A stretch of DNA of 64,000 nt from Neoechinorhynchus agilis (taxonomy: Eukaryota; Acanthocephala): NCBI GenBank assembly GCA_051530055.1, contig CM121341.1, positions 4,092,001 through 4,156,000 on the forward strand, in the 5' to 3' direction. Under the pieces are notes generated by a model. That model had not been told where the DNA came from, did no database searches, and was given only the letters and a program-made list of their open reading frames with translations. Below, piece after piece: positions 32,389 through 44,997 of the stretch. Made by a program: the position numbers and the translations under genes. Every line of letters starts with the position of its first letter. Positions within the stretch are counted from its first letter, which is position 1.

Positions 32389-33378
32389 ATGCCTTACGTT
32401 CACTTATCTTCACCAACTGCAAAACCTACACAAGGAAAACTGCAACTTTTTGTTTCCAACCAAATTCAGTCGTTAAAAATGGATTTCATAACTGTAAATG
32501 GTAAAAGGTACATTGTCAAGAAAAAACTCGGTTGTAAGTCAAGGAATCAAGTATACCTTTGCGAAAGGGAAACCGATGGGCTCAATTTTGCTATAAAGAA
32601 TATTTCAATCGATGATCGCGACTTTGATGATCTCGAGTCGCAGCAAAACGAATACACTTCTGAAATTTTATGTCTTAGTATTCTCAAAAACAATGACAGA
32701 GTCATAAAATTATACGATCACGGTATAAACAAGGATTTAAAGTTGGCACACTTGGTTATGGAGCTAGGAAAGGATCAAAGTATGTCGAAATTCATGAAGG
32801 AGACCATGTCACTCAGGGCAAAAATCCTACTATGGCACCAAATGGTCTTAGCTGTCCATGATATCCACTCTCAAGGAATCATGCATCTAGATATCAAACC
32901 GGACAATTTTATCTTTGGCTTAGATGGCACGGTGAAGCTGATTGATTTCGGACTTTCCCTTCCCACAGAACAATTGCCAATGCCCTCAACTGTGAGAGGT
33001 ACTATGCGTTACGTTAGTCCCGAAGTTGTCATTCTCTCGACAATTCCAAAATTTTCAATGAAATGCGACATTTTTGCATTGGGTTGCATTCTATACGAAC
33101 TCATCTACAGAAAATCCTACATGCCTCCGCGCGATTTAAAGAAAGCGGAGGATAGGCGATCATTTGCTATGGATGCAATGATGACCATAGAATTTCCAAT
33201 TCTAAAGGACAAAGATCTACGCGACCTCATCCGATCATGCATGACTTTGCTTCCAAAATATCGGCCAACAACTGTTGAAATTTTGAATCATCCAGTCATT
33301 TTAAAGATTGAAAAGGAATCCGGCAGCCGTAAAAAGACTGCCGAGGGCAAATGTTCAATTCTACACAAAAAAATGTAA
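32389..33378 (+). CDS. TTK/Mps1-like protein kinase 1
   Basis: A 329-residue single-exon kinase. The catalytic lysine lies in FAIK (K70). The catalytic loop reads HLDIKPDNF (166-174), so the usual HRD arginine is Leu. DFG is at 186-188, followed by GTMRYVSPE and CDIFALGCILYELIY. The Leu in the catalytic loop, the PDNFIF text and the short VKGRxY-like lead-in (TVNGKRY) resemble the spindle-checkpoint kinase TTK/Mps1 more than other families. The glycine loop (GCKSRNQV) lacks the normal GxGxxG, so ATP binding may be unusual. The protein lacks the long TTK N-terminus. The next gene is a tandem paralogue. A second ATG (residue 31) lies just before the domain. Confidence 0.85.
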   Translation: MPYVHLSSPTAKPTQGKLQLFVSNQIQSLKMDFITVNGKRYIVKKKLGCKSRNQVYLCERETDGLNFAIKNISIDDRDFDDLESQQNEYTSEILCLSILKNNDRVIKLYDHGINKDLKLAHLVMELGKDQSMSKFMKETMSLRAKILLWHQMVLAVHDIHSQGIMHLDIKPDNFIFGLDGTVKLIDFGLSLPTEQLPMPSTVRGTMRYVSPEVVILSTIPKFSMKCDIFALGCILYELIYRKSYMPPRDLKKAEDRRSFAMDAMMTIEFPILKDKDLRDLIRSCMTLLPKYRPTTVEILNHPVILKIEKESGSRKKTAEGKCSILHKKM

Positions 33379-34515
33379 AGTTTAACTACGCTTCGCTGTG
33401 CTCTTAAAGTTTTATGTAAAAATAAAAAAAACGCTTTAATTAGTAAAAAAAATTAATTACACAACATTGAAATATATTAAACCAGCACTTAAATTCATGC
33501 AATTTTACAAACACAGATCTGCATTTTTTCTATAGCCGAAATATTGTTTCACTAAATTTTTTAAATTTTTTTATCTTACACTATTAAACAAGGCACTGTG
33601 CACGAATTATTGGTAAAGCCAAAATTGCATTTATTCACTATCTATCGCACCGAAATATGTTGATTTGTTAAAAAAATTAAAAAAAAGATAATATTTAAAC
33701 ACGAATTACATGGGTCAAAAGACAATTCGAAATTTACATTGGCACGTTTACATCATGAAATCCTTAAATTATACGAAAAAAACGCACTTCGAAAAAAATT
33801 GCGAAAATAAGTTACCACTTGACGTAAGATGTTAAAAATGGCAAAAAATTAGATTGGCCATGTATTCAGAGGAATAATTTTTATTGGTTTCGCGAATATT
33901 TATATATTGCCACAATTTCATTCATAATTTTGTAGCATTTTGCAAAATCAAATGGATTAGAGTACTTCAACAATGGCATTTTATATGCCAACCAGAATAG
34001 AGTTCAATTGAATTTATAGCAAATAAAATCATTCTACTTTTACGCAACATTGTCCAAACAATAAAAACAAAGATTAATTAGGTTTCCTTTTAAAAATTTC
34101 GGTGAAAATTCGCTATGGGTTTCGATTTTAACGACTGAATTAATAAAAACAATTAGAAAAAACCGCAAATATTTTATTGTCATTGGCAGTGATCAAAGAA
34201 CAAACGTTATTCGCCGATTCGATTGATAGATAATTAGTGCACCCTTATAAAAAATAAATGACTTGACGGTTAATCTGCAATAAAAACATGCCGGCTTCTT
34301 TGAAGTGAACATTATTACCCTAGGGAATAAATACCATAAGTGTTTTGGCAAATATTATCCAATAAAAATCCGTTTACCATCCCCCATATGAATCAGCTTA
34401 TTGTTGGAAAAGGCAACCGAATACTAACGTGTTGCAGTTGAAGCATTATCTTTGGTTGCACCTAACATCGTTTTTTTACAGGCTGCAATATCAAACCAGA
34501 AACAAACAAGGCTAA
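33379..34515. other. Intergenic region between the two kinases
   Basis: Very A+T-rich (many A runs), no gene seen. It separates two paralogous kinases in the same orientation. Confidence 0.5.
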
Positions 34516-35763
34516 ATGGGGACTCTAAAAGATTTTTTTGCACGTTTGGACCGTCGCAAACTAGAATCTGCGAAAGATGACGAGTTCAAAATGCTGCTGT
34601 CGCCACAAAGTGGTGGAACATTTCAGGAATTATGGAACGAGCCGACGGAGCACAAAACGTTTCAAATTGCACAAGATGATAATTCGAATATGTTCACCCT
34701 TGGCGATTCCGAAACTCATACTCTTAAAGATGCTTCTGGAGATGCATTTAAAAAGGACTCTGATGACTATTTAATTTCATCAAAAGATTATTCATTCAAG
34801 AAACAGCAAGAAGACGATTCGGATGAACATGCAGACCACGACGAGTATATTGAGAGTCCACCTTCGGATTCCATATCCGATGCTCCTCAATCCGAAGAAG
34901 AAGAAGAAAAAACTATCGTTATTGGAGGTACTACCTTTTACCTCAAAGAAATGCTGGGAAAAACTTTAATGAACAAAGTTCACCGCGCTGTGATATCCGG
35001 AACAGAAGTATCAGTAGCGCTTAAACAATGTATAATAGCTTGCAAATCCAGAAAAGAACGTAAAGCACGACACCGAGGATACGTTACAGAGGTTTTATGC
35101 CACCAGCTATTACAAGCCAGTGAGCGAGTCATCAACCTTCACGGATTCCACTTTGGTGGCCAACAATGCTTGGCTCGTATGGTATTTGAGCTCGGTATTG
35201 GTAGCGTGCCTGAATTCATCGAAACCCACAAAAGTCGCAAAATCAGAATCCAATTATGGTATTCGATGGTGATTGCCGTCAATGATGTTCATTTAAGAGG
35301 AATCTGGCATTTAGATATTAAGCCAGATAATTTTATTTTTGGCGCAGATGGAGTTGTAAAGCTCATCGATTTTGGGTTTTCCCTTCCTGCAAATGAATCT
35401 TACAGATATGATTATTTCCGCGGTACGATTCGTTATATGAGTCCCGAGGTACTATGTCGTGCGCCCTTTGGAAAGTACTCATCAAAATGCGACATTTGGG
35501 CGTTAGGATGCATTCTTTATGAAATGGTATATGGACGACCGTTTCTAACAAAAAAAATACTAATAAAATCAAGACACTCATACGATAAAATATTTCATTT
35601 GATGAGAAATTTAACATTTGAACCGTTGGAAAATCAGGACTTGTTAGATATATTGCGCAAATGTATGGATTTGGTTCCGAGCCGTCGACCAACCACTGAT
35701 GAAATTCTCAAGCATCCACTCTTTACGAAGATCGCCGAAAAAACTAAAAAAACAAGTAATTAG
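34516..35763 (+). CDS. TTK/Mps1-like protein kinase 2
   Basis: A 415-residue single-exon kinase and tandem paralogue of the previous gene. A hydrophilic N-terminal extension of about 130 residues, rich in Asp, Glu and Ser, precedes the kinase domain. The lysine is in VALK (K170), the catalytic loop is HLDIKPDNFIF (265-275) and DFG is at 285-287, followed by GTIRYMSPEVL and CDIWALGCILYEMVYG. The Gly-loop (GKTLMNKV) is again not canonical, and the HLD loop is shared with kinase 1, so the pair has the same unusual features. A role in spindle or cell-cycle signalling is inferred from similarity to TTK only. Confidence 0.85.
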   Translation: MGTLKDFFARLDRRKLESAKDDEFKMLLSPQSGGTFQELWNEPTEHKTFQIAQDDNSNMFTLGDSETHTLKDASGDAFKKDSDDYLISSKDYSFKKQQEDDSDEHADHDEYIESPPSDSISDAPQSEEEEEKTIVIGGTTFYLKEMLGKTLMNKVHRAVISGTEVSVALKQCIIACKSRKERKARHRGYVTEVLCHQLLQASERVINLHGFHFGGQQCLARMVFELGIGSVPEFIETHKSRKIRIQLWYSMVIAVNDVHLRGIWHLDIKPDNFIFGADGVVKLIDFGFSLPANESYRYDYFRGTIRYMSPEVLCRAPFGKYSSKCDIWALGCILYEMVYGRPFLTKKILIKSRHSYDKIFHLMRNLTFEPLENQDLLDILRKCMDLVPSRRPTTDEILKHPLFTKIAEKTKKTSN

Positions 35764-36905
35764 TGCACTGTATAGTAGAAAAATAAATTAGATTTTTAGC
35801 AAAATTGTGTGATAGATTTTAAAAACACTTTTATTTGCTACAACAAAAGAAATGTGTGATGAGAGGTCGCCATCTCAATGAACTAAAAATTTAAAGCGAT
35901 TTTAATATCCGATAAATGATGTTTAACAAAATACAGCAAAAAAAGTCATCGCTGCTTTTACTATTCAGCAGCAATTACAAAATTAACATTGAAAACTATT
36001 GGTTGAGATTTTATTAATCTTCATAACTACTTTATAGCAAACGAAAACTCAAAAATATAATCATACTAACAAACTGATAATGAGAATGATGAGGTTCAAA
36101 AAATATTTAATAAAAAAGTTATTTACCGTGTGAAGGCCCAAATAACACTTTTCATACTCACTATCCATATAACACGCAATTTGAAACTAGGCCAATAAAT
36201 TTTTTAATTTATCACATTATCGCCGCGTACCTTCAGCCAATAAGAATAAAGAAAACCTAAATGGAAAAATCAATTAACTAAATTTTCAGTTTGAACACCC
36301 AATCATATTAAAACTCTGCATGGTTCTTATTTTTTTATTAGGTGAGCTAAACCCTGATAAAAAATACAGTAAATAGTTTCTCATACCAAGAAATCAGTGT
36401 GATTACGACAAATGCGGGAAGAATCGCTTAGTTCTTGACGCTCTTTTGATGTTTTCAAGTATCTTTATTTCAAGAAATTTAAAAAATGTTGTTGTATTTT
36501 GTTGGGAGTTTTCTCGCCTTTTATACATGTTTTCATGGAAATTTTGGAATTATTGTTTTGGAAACATTTCCGATTGTTTATGAAATGCTCAGTAACACTT
36601 TTCCTTCTGTGCTATTCACAATCTTTACCCGCTGATCGAGACTGTATTGTGGACACCTGAAAAGAAGTTTTGGTGAGCACTCCAGACGAGCTCTTTATTT
36701 GGCTAGACTGAAAATGAGACTAAATGGTTCATTTGTACATCACCTTGGAACATTTTGTGCTCTTCTTTTTTCCGTAGTGAGAATTTGTGACTTCTTCAGC
36801 TCAGCCAGGTAGAAATTCCTTTAATTTTAAAAATCAGTGAATTCGTTCATTTGCTTCTTAGAAATTGTAATGAACGATTTTTTTTTAAAAATTCCCCCAA
36901 CTTTT
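35764..36905. other. Intergenic region
   Basis: A+T-rich, without supported genes. It leads into the tandem duplication before EPRS. Confidence 0.5.
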
Positions 36906-37660
36906 CCTATTTACCAACACAAAAAACCTTATCGTTGATTTTAAATTTTTTGAACATTTTAACTTATTTCATCATTATGCTCTATTGCCAATATTGAAGG
37001 TAGCCAAAATATCTATAAATCGCAATAATCTGTCTAATAGAACAGAAATCGAAAAAGCTTTTGCCGTGTTATAAATTTAGGTTTGTTCATTGGGTGTTGT
37101 TCGTACTTTATGGGTTTTTCCACTTTTCCGACTGTCCAGACGAATCGCTAATATTGGGACGTTTAAAAAAAGAGCTAATTTTAATATCACATCCCGCTTT
37201 TTAATCGAGCAACCGTTTTTACGAATCTTTTATCTAAAATTATTCCAGAATGATGACCACAACCTTTCGAATTCCATCGACCTATTTACCAACACAAAAA
37301 CCTTAATTTATCGTTGATTTTGAATTTTTTTGAACATTTTAACTTATTTCATCATTATGCTCTATTGCCAATATTGAAGGTAGCCAAAACATCTATAAAT
37401 CGCAATAATCTGTCTAATAGAACAGAAATCGGAGATGCTTTTGCAGTGTTATAAATTTAGGTTTGTTCATTGGGTGTTGTTCGTACTTTATGGGTTTTTC
37501 CACTTTTCCGACTGTCCGGACGAATCGCTAATATTGGGACGTTTAAAAAAAGAGCTAATTTTAATATCACATCCCGCTTTTTAATCGAGCAACCGTTTTT
37601 ACGAATCTTTTATCTAAAATTATTCCAGAATGATGACCACAACCTTTCGAATTCCATCGG
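36906..37660 (+). repeat. Tandem duplication of the EPRS promoter and start
   Basis: A unit of about 375-380 bp at 36906-37279 is repeated at 37281-37659 with few changes. The second unit contains the EPRS start codon and the next nine codons. The first unit has the same ATG context (37250) but leads into a frame that stops after about 18 codons. The upstream copy could serve as a second promoter or an upstream ORF. Confidence 0.9.
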
Positions 37661-40600
37661 CGATTATACTTGTTAACCCGGTTCTCGATGATCGAGTTTC
37701 CACCTGTCTAAAACAACTAAATCTCTCAACAACAATCGAATTGTGTACGGATGAAACTATTATGAATTGTCAAGCAAGACTCGTCTACAGCTCCGACGAG
37801 CCTCCAACTGTATTAAAAAGCCCAAGTGCAATCTGCCGATTACTATGTTCTACGTGCAATAGTTCGTTGTATAGATCCTTCGAAGATTGCCAATCAGTGG
37901 ACAGTTGGCTGGCACTTTGCGAATGGACTTGCGCCGAAGATAGAGCTCGGCGTCTTCGTGCATTTATAAAACTACTGAAAGGAATAATCGAAGAAAACGA
38001 GTACGTTTGTGGATCAAATCCCACTCTAGCTGACATATTCGTTCATTCAATGTTGTCCAAACAACCAACTGAATTATTGAGCGACAAAGTGACACAATAC
38101 ATGGACGATTTGAATGGTATGTTCAAAGAAAAGAAGACTCCTAATCCTTCGATTTCAATAAAACCGGACCATGGTCGGTTCTTAGAGTTACCTAATGCTG
38201 AGATGGGTAAAGTGGTAGTCCGTTTCCCACCTGAAGCAAGTGGATATCTTCACGTAGGTCACGTAAAAGCAGCGCTTTTGAATCAATTCTACAAAGAGAA
38301 ATACGACGGTCGGTTGATTTTGCGGTTTGATGACACTAACCCAGAAAAAGAAACAAGTGAATTCGAAAACGCTATTCTCGATGATTGTAAAAATCTTCTT
38401 CAACTTCGTGTAAGTCAATGGATCTAAAACGGCGCTGGGCTTTAATATAAGATCCATTGATGTAGACCAATCCACTCGAACGTCGGATCATTTCGAGCGA
38501 TTGATATCAGCATGTACCAATCTGATAACCGCCGGAAAAGCCTACTGCGATGACACTGAATCTGGAGAGATGAAACGTCAACGAGAGCAGAAAACAAAAT
38601 CACGGTGCAGGGACACGAGTGTAGAAACGAATCTCGCTATTTGGTCACGAATGCAGCAAGGCAAAGCTCCGACTTATTGTGTCCGGGCTAAAATCGACTA
38701 TGAATCGCCGAATGGATGTATGCGAGATCCAACTATTTTTAGATGTAAAAACGAACCTCATGTTATATGGAAAGAAAGATTTAAAGTGTATCCTACGTAC
38801 GATTTTGCATGTCCTCTTGTAGATAGTTGGGAAGGAGTGACTCATGCTTTAAGGACAACCGAATATCACGACCGAGATGAGCAATACGATTGGGTTTTAG
38901 AATCTCTTAAGCAACGTAAAGTTCATATATGTGAGTTTAGTCGCCTGAATCTACAATCTACGGTACTTTCAAAGCGAAAGCTCGCATGGTTTGTGAGTTC
39001 AAACAAAGTCACAGGTTGGAATGATCCACGAATGCCTACTTTACGTGGAGTGTTTCGCCGTGGAATGACTCTGGATGGCCTGCGAGCTTTTATAGAAAGT
39101 CAAGGGTCTTCTAAATCAAACGTAAATATGGAATGGGACAAGGTATGGGCGATGAATACACGAGTGATTGATCCTCACGCTAAAAGGTACACTGCACTTC
39201 TCGCAAGACACGTAGTCAAAGCTTGTGTTCGAAATGTTAGCTCGGTCGCGAAACGAACAGTTCAACTCCATCCCAAGGACGCGAGCGTTGGTACAAAGCA
39301 GATTTACACTGGACCAAATATCCTTCTAGACGGGGACGACGTGATGGAGCTGAGTTGTGGAGATCGTGTGACCTTGATCGGATGGGGGAATATGCGAGTG
39401 AACTCTATTGTGAGACACGATGACCGAGTTGATTGTCTTATTCTGGATGCTGAGTTAGAGAATACGGATTTTAAGAAAACTAAAAAAATCAACTGGCTCT
39501 GTATGGCTTCTATGCTGCGATCAACTGCAATCCCCGTTGTTTGTGTTTATTTTGATCATCTAATATCAAAACCGAAACTAGCACCCGATGATGATTTTAA
39601 AGAGTATGCTAAACATAAAACAAGGTTTGAGTTTTCAATGACCGGAGAACTTGCGATGAAGAATATCGAGAAAGGAGAAATCATACAGTTGCAAAGGCGA
39701 GGATATTTCATCTGTGAACAACCGTACATGCAAGCGACGGCTGCAAGTGGACTCAAATCTCCTTGTGTACTTTACAATATCCCGGACGGCACCACAAAGG
39801 AGTCTCCCACAAGTCTAATGACCGTGAGAAAGAAGTTCTCTCGTCAGTCAAGTCATAATCCACTCTCGTCGACGTGTATTCATATGGCACTTAAAGAAGA
39901 CGATAGTGTTCTGGGTTTATTGCGTGAAGACCCAAAACAGGCTAAAAAGAGTGTGTTCCATATTGATGATCTTGATAGATTGATCAAGGAACAAGGGGAT
40001 GCTGTGAGACGATTGAAATCAGAGAAGAAATCAAAGGAAGAGATTGATGTGGAAGTAAAGAAACTTTTGGACTTAAAAGCCCAATATAAAGAAGCTTTTA
40101 AAAAGGATTGGCAACCCGCTCAAAATTCTAAGAAAAAGTCCGGAGAAAAGTCGGCGGTGACCAGGCAATCAGTAACAAGCTCGTGTCAATCCGCGGATGA
40201 TCTTGACAAGTCTATAAAGGAGCAGGGTGATCTAGTGAGACACCTGAAATCAGAAAAGAAATCAAAGGAGGAGGTCGATGTGGAGGTAAGAAAACTTTTG
40301 GAATTAAAAGCTCAATACAAAGGGGTTTGCGGCAAAGACTGGCAACCTTCTCAAAGTCCGAAAAAAATAAAATCAGATGATAAGGCGGCTTCAGCAAAAA
40401 GCGACGTGCAATTAACTGATGATCTTGATAAATCCATTAAGGAACAAGGCGATACTGTTAGAAAACTGAAATCGGAGAAGAAACCCAAGATTGAGATCGA
40501 TCCGCAAGTTAAAAAATTGCTCGAGCTGAAAGCAAATTACAAAGAAATGACTGGAAAAGATTGGCAACCGTCGCATAATATCCAAAAAGACAACAAACCG

Positions 40601-42622
40601 GGGAGTCCACAAAGTTCGTTATTAGAGAAGGACAGCAGGAATACGGTTCTCGATATGGCTGTTTTGGATAAATCCATTAAAACTCAGGGGGATGCTGTGA
40701 GAAAACTCAAGGTAGAAAAGAAACCTAAAGATGAAATCAAGATCGAAGTACAGAAACTACTTGATCTAAAAGCTCAATATAGAGCAGTGACCGGAAAGGA
40801 TTGGGAGCCAAACGAAGGTGATTTACAGACCAAATCCGACGCTGATTCGTCAAATAAAAAAACAGATACTGTTTCTAATGGAAATGCGGATGAACTAAAT
40901 AAGTGCATAAAGGAGCAAGGGGATATTGTCAGGATGCTCAAAGCAGAGAAAAAACAAAAAGGACTGATTGATCAAGAGGTTCAAAAACTCCTTGAGTTAA
41001 AAGCAAAATTTAAAAATGTCTCAGGTAAGGATTGTCAATGCGTAGTGAATCCAAAGAGCACTAAAATTGAACAGAATCGTTTGAAAAGCGCACCGAAACC
41101 GGACTCGAAGAAGCAGACGAGATTGTGTATTGAAGCCAAAAAGGAAGAAGATCTAAGTTCGTGGTATTCTGAAGTATTGACCAAAGCAGAAATGATTGAG
41201 TATTATGACGTTAGTGGATGTTACATTATGCGACCTTGGTCCTTCAGTATATGGGAGAAGATCCGCAACTATTTGGATGATCGATTTAGAACTCTTGATG
41301 TTCAAAATGCTTATTTTCCTTTATTTGTATCCAAATCTGCTCTCCATAAAGAAGAAACTCATATTGAAGATTTCGCTCCAGAAGTCGCTTGGGTTACTCG
41401 CTCGGGTAGTTCTGATTTAGCAGAGGCGATTGCCGTTCGGCCTACAAGTGAAACGATAATGTATCCGGCATACGCTAACTGGATAAAATCATACCGAGAT
41501 CTTCCGTTAAAAATCAACCAATGGAATAACGTCGTTAGATGGGAATTCAAGCATCCAACTCCTTTTTTGAGAAGTAGAGAATTTCTGTGGCAAGAAGGGC
41601 ATACTGCTTACTTGAACAAAGAAGATGCATGTGAGGAGACTAGACAAATTCTTGATTTTTATGCAGAAGTATATGAAAGTTTGTTAGCCGTTCCGGTGGT
41701 AAAAGGTCGTAAATCCAACAAGGAAAAGTTTGCAGGGGCGGAATATAGTTTGACAATTGAAGGATTTATACCAAGTAGTGGGCGAGGGATTCAAGCTGCC
41801 ACTAGTCACCATCTTGGCCGGAACTTCTCTAAAATGTTTGATATAAAATGTGAGAATCCTGTCTCAGGTGAAATGGAGTTTGTCTATCAGAACTCATGGG
41901 GAATTACAACACGAACAATTGGGGTAATGGTTATGCTTCATGCCGACAATAAAGGATTAATTCTACCTCCAAGAATAGCATATTATCAGGTTGTTGTGGT
42001 ACCGTGTGGATTAAAAGCGTCCACTTCACAAGAAGATGAGAACCGTCTTTTGAGTTATTGCCGAGAGATCACTGAGACTTTAAGGAGTTCGAATGTCCGG
42101 GTTCATTTGGATAACCGAAGTCATGTGAGTCCTGGATGGAAGTTCAATCATTGGGAATTGATGGGCGTTCCACTCAGACTGGAAATCGGTTTTAGCGAGC
42201 TCCAAACAAACAAGGTGTGTGCCGTTCGAAGAGATTCTGGTGAGAAGTTCGATGTTCAAAGGAATGACGAATTCGCGAACTTAGTCAAGAATACTTTGGA
42301 TCGTATTCATGACCAAATGCTGGCCAAGTGTCGGAATGAAAGAGAATCAAAGACTTTGACGGTTAACGTTTGGTCTGAATTTGTGGATGGACTTAAACGA
42401 AGGTGCGTTTTGTTAGCTCCGTTTTGTGGAAAGGACGAATGCGAGGTTAAAATTAAGGAAAGAAGTGCAGTTGATGCTGCTGACGAAAGTGAACAAGGGC
42501 CTCAAATGGGGGCTAAGAGTCTATGTTTTCCCTTCGATGCTCCTGACATGAGTACACTGCCATGTATTAATTGTGGTACCAAGGACAATATCAAATGTTG
42601 TCTGTTTGGAAGAAGTTATTAA
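37630..42622 (+). CDS. EPRS1: Bifunctional glutamyl-prolyl-tRNA synthetase
   Basis: Encodes both GluRS and ProRS, joined as in most animals, for charging tRNA-Glu and tRNA-Pro in the cytoplasm. Order: a GST-like N-terminus (about residues 1-160); the GluRS core with a HIGH-type motif ([17 protein letters not shown]), [15 protein letters not shown] and a KMSKS-type [11 protein letters not shown]; the anticodon-binding part; five WHEP domains (39960-41040), each with a KEQGD-x-VR-x-LK core; and the ProRS core with [28 protein letters not shown] and a C-terminal zinc-type segment ending LFGRSY. One short intron interrupts the reading near 38408-38465; sites at 38408 (gt) and 38464-38465 (ag) keep the frame, but the exact junction is uncertain. 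The predicted protein is about 1640 residues, close to the size of other animal EPRS proteins. Confidence 0.95.
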
Positions 42623-44060
42623 GGACAATAATGGTTTTAAAACACATAAATTGTGGTAGTTTTTGCTTATAGAAGACTGTATGATCGTTTAAAATCCGCT
42701 TGACTCTTTTTGAGATTTCGCTGACAAACGAATGGAAAATAGTGATAAGCGAGCAATTAACAAGATTTACGCCCACCAAAAATATTCCTCTCGAACTAAT
42801 TTGATGATTCATCGCCACTTGTGTCCTTTTAAAAGCTTTTTTTCGGTCGCTAATTGCACCGATACACCAGTGTAATCGGACCGGTGATTGGGTTTATCTG
42901 TTTGAAACAAGCACAAAAAATGGTAGTCAAACAATGCGAATGAACATTTGTCAACAAAACCCAATCCTCATCGGCTTTTATTATCAAAGTAGAGTTTACA
43001 GATTTTACATTATTGCGAAATACTTTGATTGAACTGTTTTTTTAATGGTGTCTGTGCGTTTGTTTGTGTTTCTCAAAGGTAAAACGCAATGCAATAGCAG
43101 CGATTCTAGAATTTTGCGGCGACAAAAGCCTACTATATAATCAATTCGATGTTTAAAATGGTGTTTGATTTAGATCGTGAATGGGTTTGTCGCTGATCAA
43201 AAAAGTGTTAAAGCGACGATCGTCGTTATTACCCGGATAAATCGTGCAATTTAAACCTCAAATACTCACATGATTTTCGCAAAAAATAGAATTCCGACGG
43301 CAGTTTTTGTTACACGTATTTTTCTTGGATGCTTCTTTAAGGCTACAAATCCAAATGCGCTTTAAATTGGATTAAAAGTAAAACTGATTCCCGAAGTTTC
43401 TGCACCCTCCATTGAGGCTTGACATTCGACTAAATCCAATTTCCTGCATGTCCGAGAGAGCTACAAAGCTGGAATTATTTTAAATGAACTTAAGAGCACA
43501 ACCAACACACAATAACCAAAAACACTCGACTAAGCACTTCTTAGTGATATATTTAAACAATATTCAACTGAGAAATGAAGCATATAAAATGTCAGAATGC
43601 TTCTTCTAGTCAACGATCCGAATTCTTATTGAACTGAGAATTGAACTTTTTGCTCTCTATGTTCTAACATCAATGAACTATTGATTTCAGAATGATTGTG
43701 TACAAAATGGAACTTTTATAAAATGGTAATTATCATGTATTGCATTCGATTAAAAAGATAATTTATGTTATATTCTTCACCATTTATAGTTATTTTTGTG
43801 CAAACCGTACACAAAAACACTTAAAAGGGAATTAATTTAAAAAAAACCTCCATATTTTCGGGCAAACTCGGCTTACCACCTCCAATAGATGAAAAATCAC
43901 TTTTTCGTTCGAATCTTTCATTTGAAATCTTTAAGATACTATAAACCCTATGCCTCCGTCCTTTCGACCGTTACACCAAGACGGCAGCTGAGGGATCCAG
44001 AAAGGCGGTGGTGTGGATGATATTGTGGCTTAAAATGAAGTTCCTGTATTTAAAAAAAAT
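42623..44060. other. Intergenic region
   Basis: No gene supported. A+T-rich sequence with no clear repeat. Confidence 0.45.
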
Positions 44061-44064
44061 AATT

Positions 44065-44600
44065 GATTTCCTTCTTCAATCTATCTAAAATGCACCCAAG
44101 AAGCACTCAATTTCGTTTATCCGATGGGATCCGCAGATTGAATGTGTAATCCGCACACTATCGCCGAACTCAGTCTTCTTTAAAGCTGCTCTTCGGTGCT
44201 CGGCAATCCTTTAGATTGTTCGTTTGTCCCACACATATGAGATAGATTGCAATTCGAACATGGGATCTTATAGACACATCCAGCAGGAACATCCTCATTC
44301 TTCGGTCCGAGTATTCCTTGGAGAGTCCTGCCCTTCCTGTGGTTATCAATCTTTTTGATCGCAGTTTCCATTTTTGAGTTCCATAGACCACTGAAGTGAT
44401 TCTTTTCTTTGGTGATAGCCTTTCTTAAATTTGCCAATGTATCTCTTTAAATATCCACTCTCTTTTAAACTACTACTATAAATCCAATCGAGCTCATCTT
44501 TGAGGCTCATTTCAACGGAACAAAATCTAAATGCCCTGATGGGTTGAGATGAGATCCACGGCACCACGTTTTCTATAGACCGATGTCATGAATCCTTTCC
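44065..44600 (-). mobile_element. Penelope-like element, C-terminal fragment
   Basis: The minus strand shows KDELDWIYSSSLKESGY (about 44490), then CVYKIPCSNCNLSHMCGTN (about 44260), the GIY-YIG segment, and a 3' end (about 44080-44160) with strong similarity to 63475-63570 and to the end of the element at 20358-22345. It is a dead 3' fragment. Confidence 0.75.
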
Positions 44601-44748
44601 TTGTTCCGGTGACAGCTATTCAATTTTTTTGGAGCTGTTCGGTTGAATTTGTGCTGGGATCTTCGCTATAAAAAAGTAAATGATCAACATCTTTACTATA
44701 AACCCGATGAATGTGTTCTTTAGTGATGAGAGAAGAATAGATATTGAT

Positions 44749-44864
44749 TTATTGTTCTCAATATTTCGTCCGTCTTGTCGGACTTCTTCAGGTTGCTTGT
44801 AGCTTAAATAGTAAAAAACTTACAAGCAATCAAAAGAAGTCGGACGAAATATTGAGAACAATAA
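44749..44864. repeat. Foldback palindrome 4 with hammerhead-like core
   Basis: Arm ttattgttctcaatatttcg (44749) returns inverted near 44845-44864. An inner pair contains cggacttcttcaggttgctt and its partner caagcaatcaaaagaagtcg. On the minus strand the left arm reads ctgaagaagtccg, cggac, gaaa, a hammerhead-like core. The motif cttacaagcaat is shared with palindrome 5. Confidence 0.8.
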
Positions 44865-44997
44865 AACAGTCTCTATTTTTATAATTAACAAAGAACACAT
44901 AAACTAACTTCAGCCGTGTAAATGACTTCAAATAGTTTTTGTTTTTCGCAGACAATGCAACCGAGAGTTCTGGGCATTTTCCCAACTTTAATAAACT

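Noticed and set aside
37090-37317. Open frames upstream of EPRS, present twice
   Set aside because: They lie in the duplicated promoter and show no protein features; only the short start-codon copy is of interest.
40212-40612. Minus-strand open frames within EPRS
   Set aside because: Shadows of the WHEP repeats on the coding strand.
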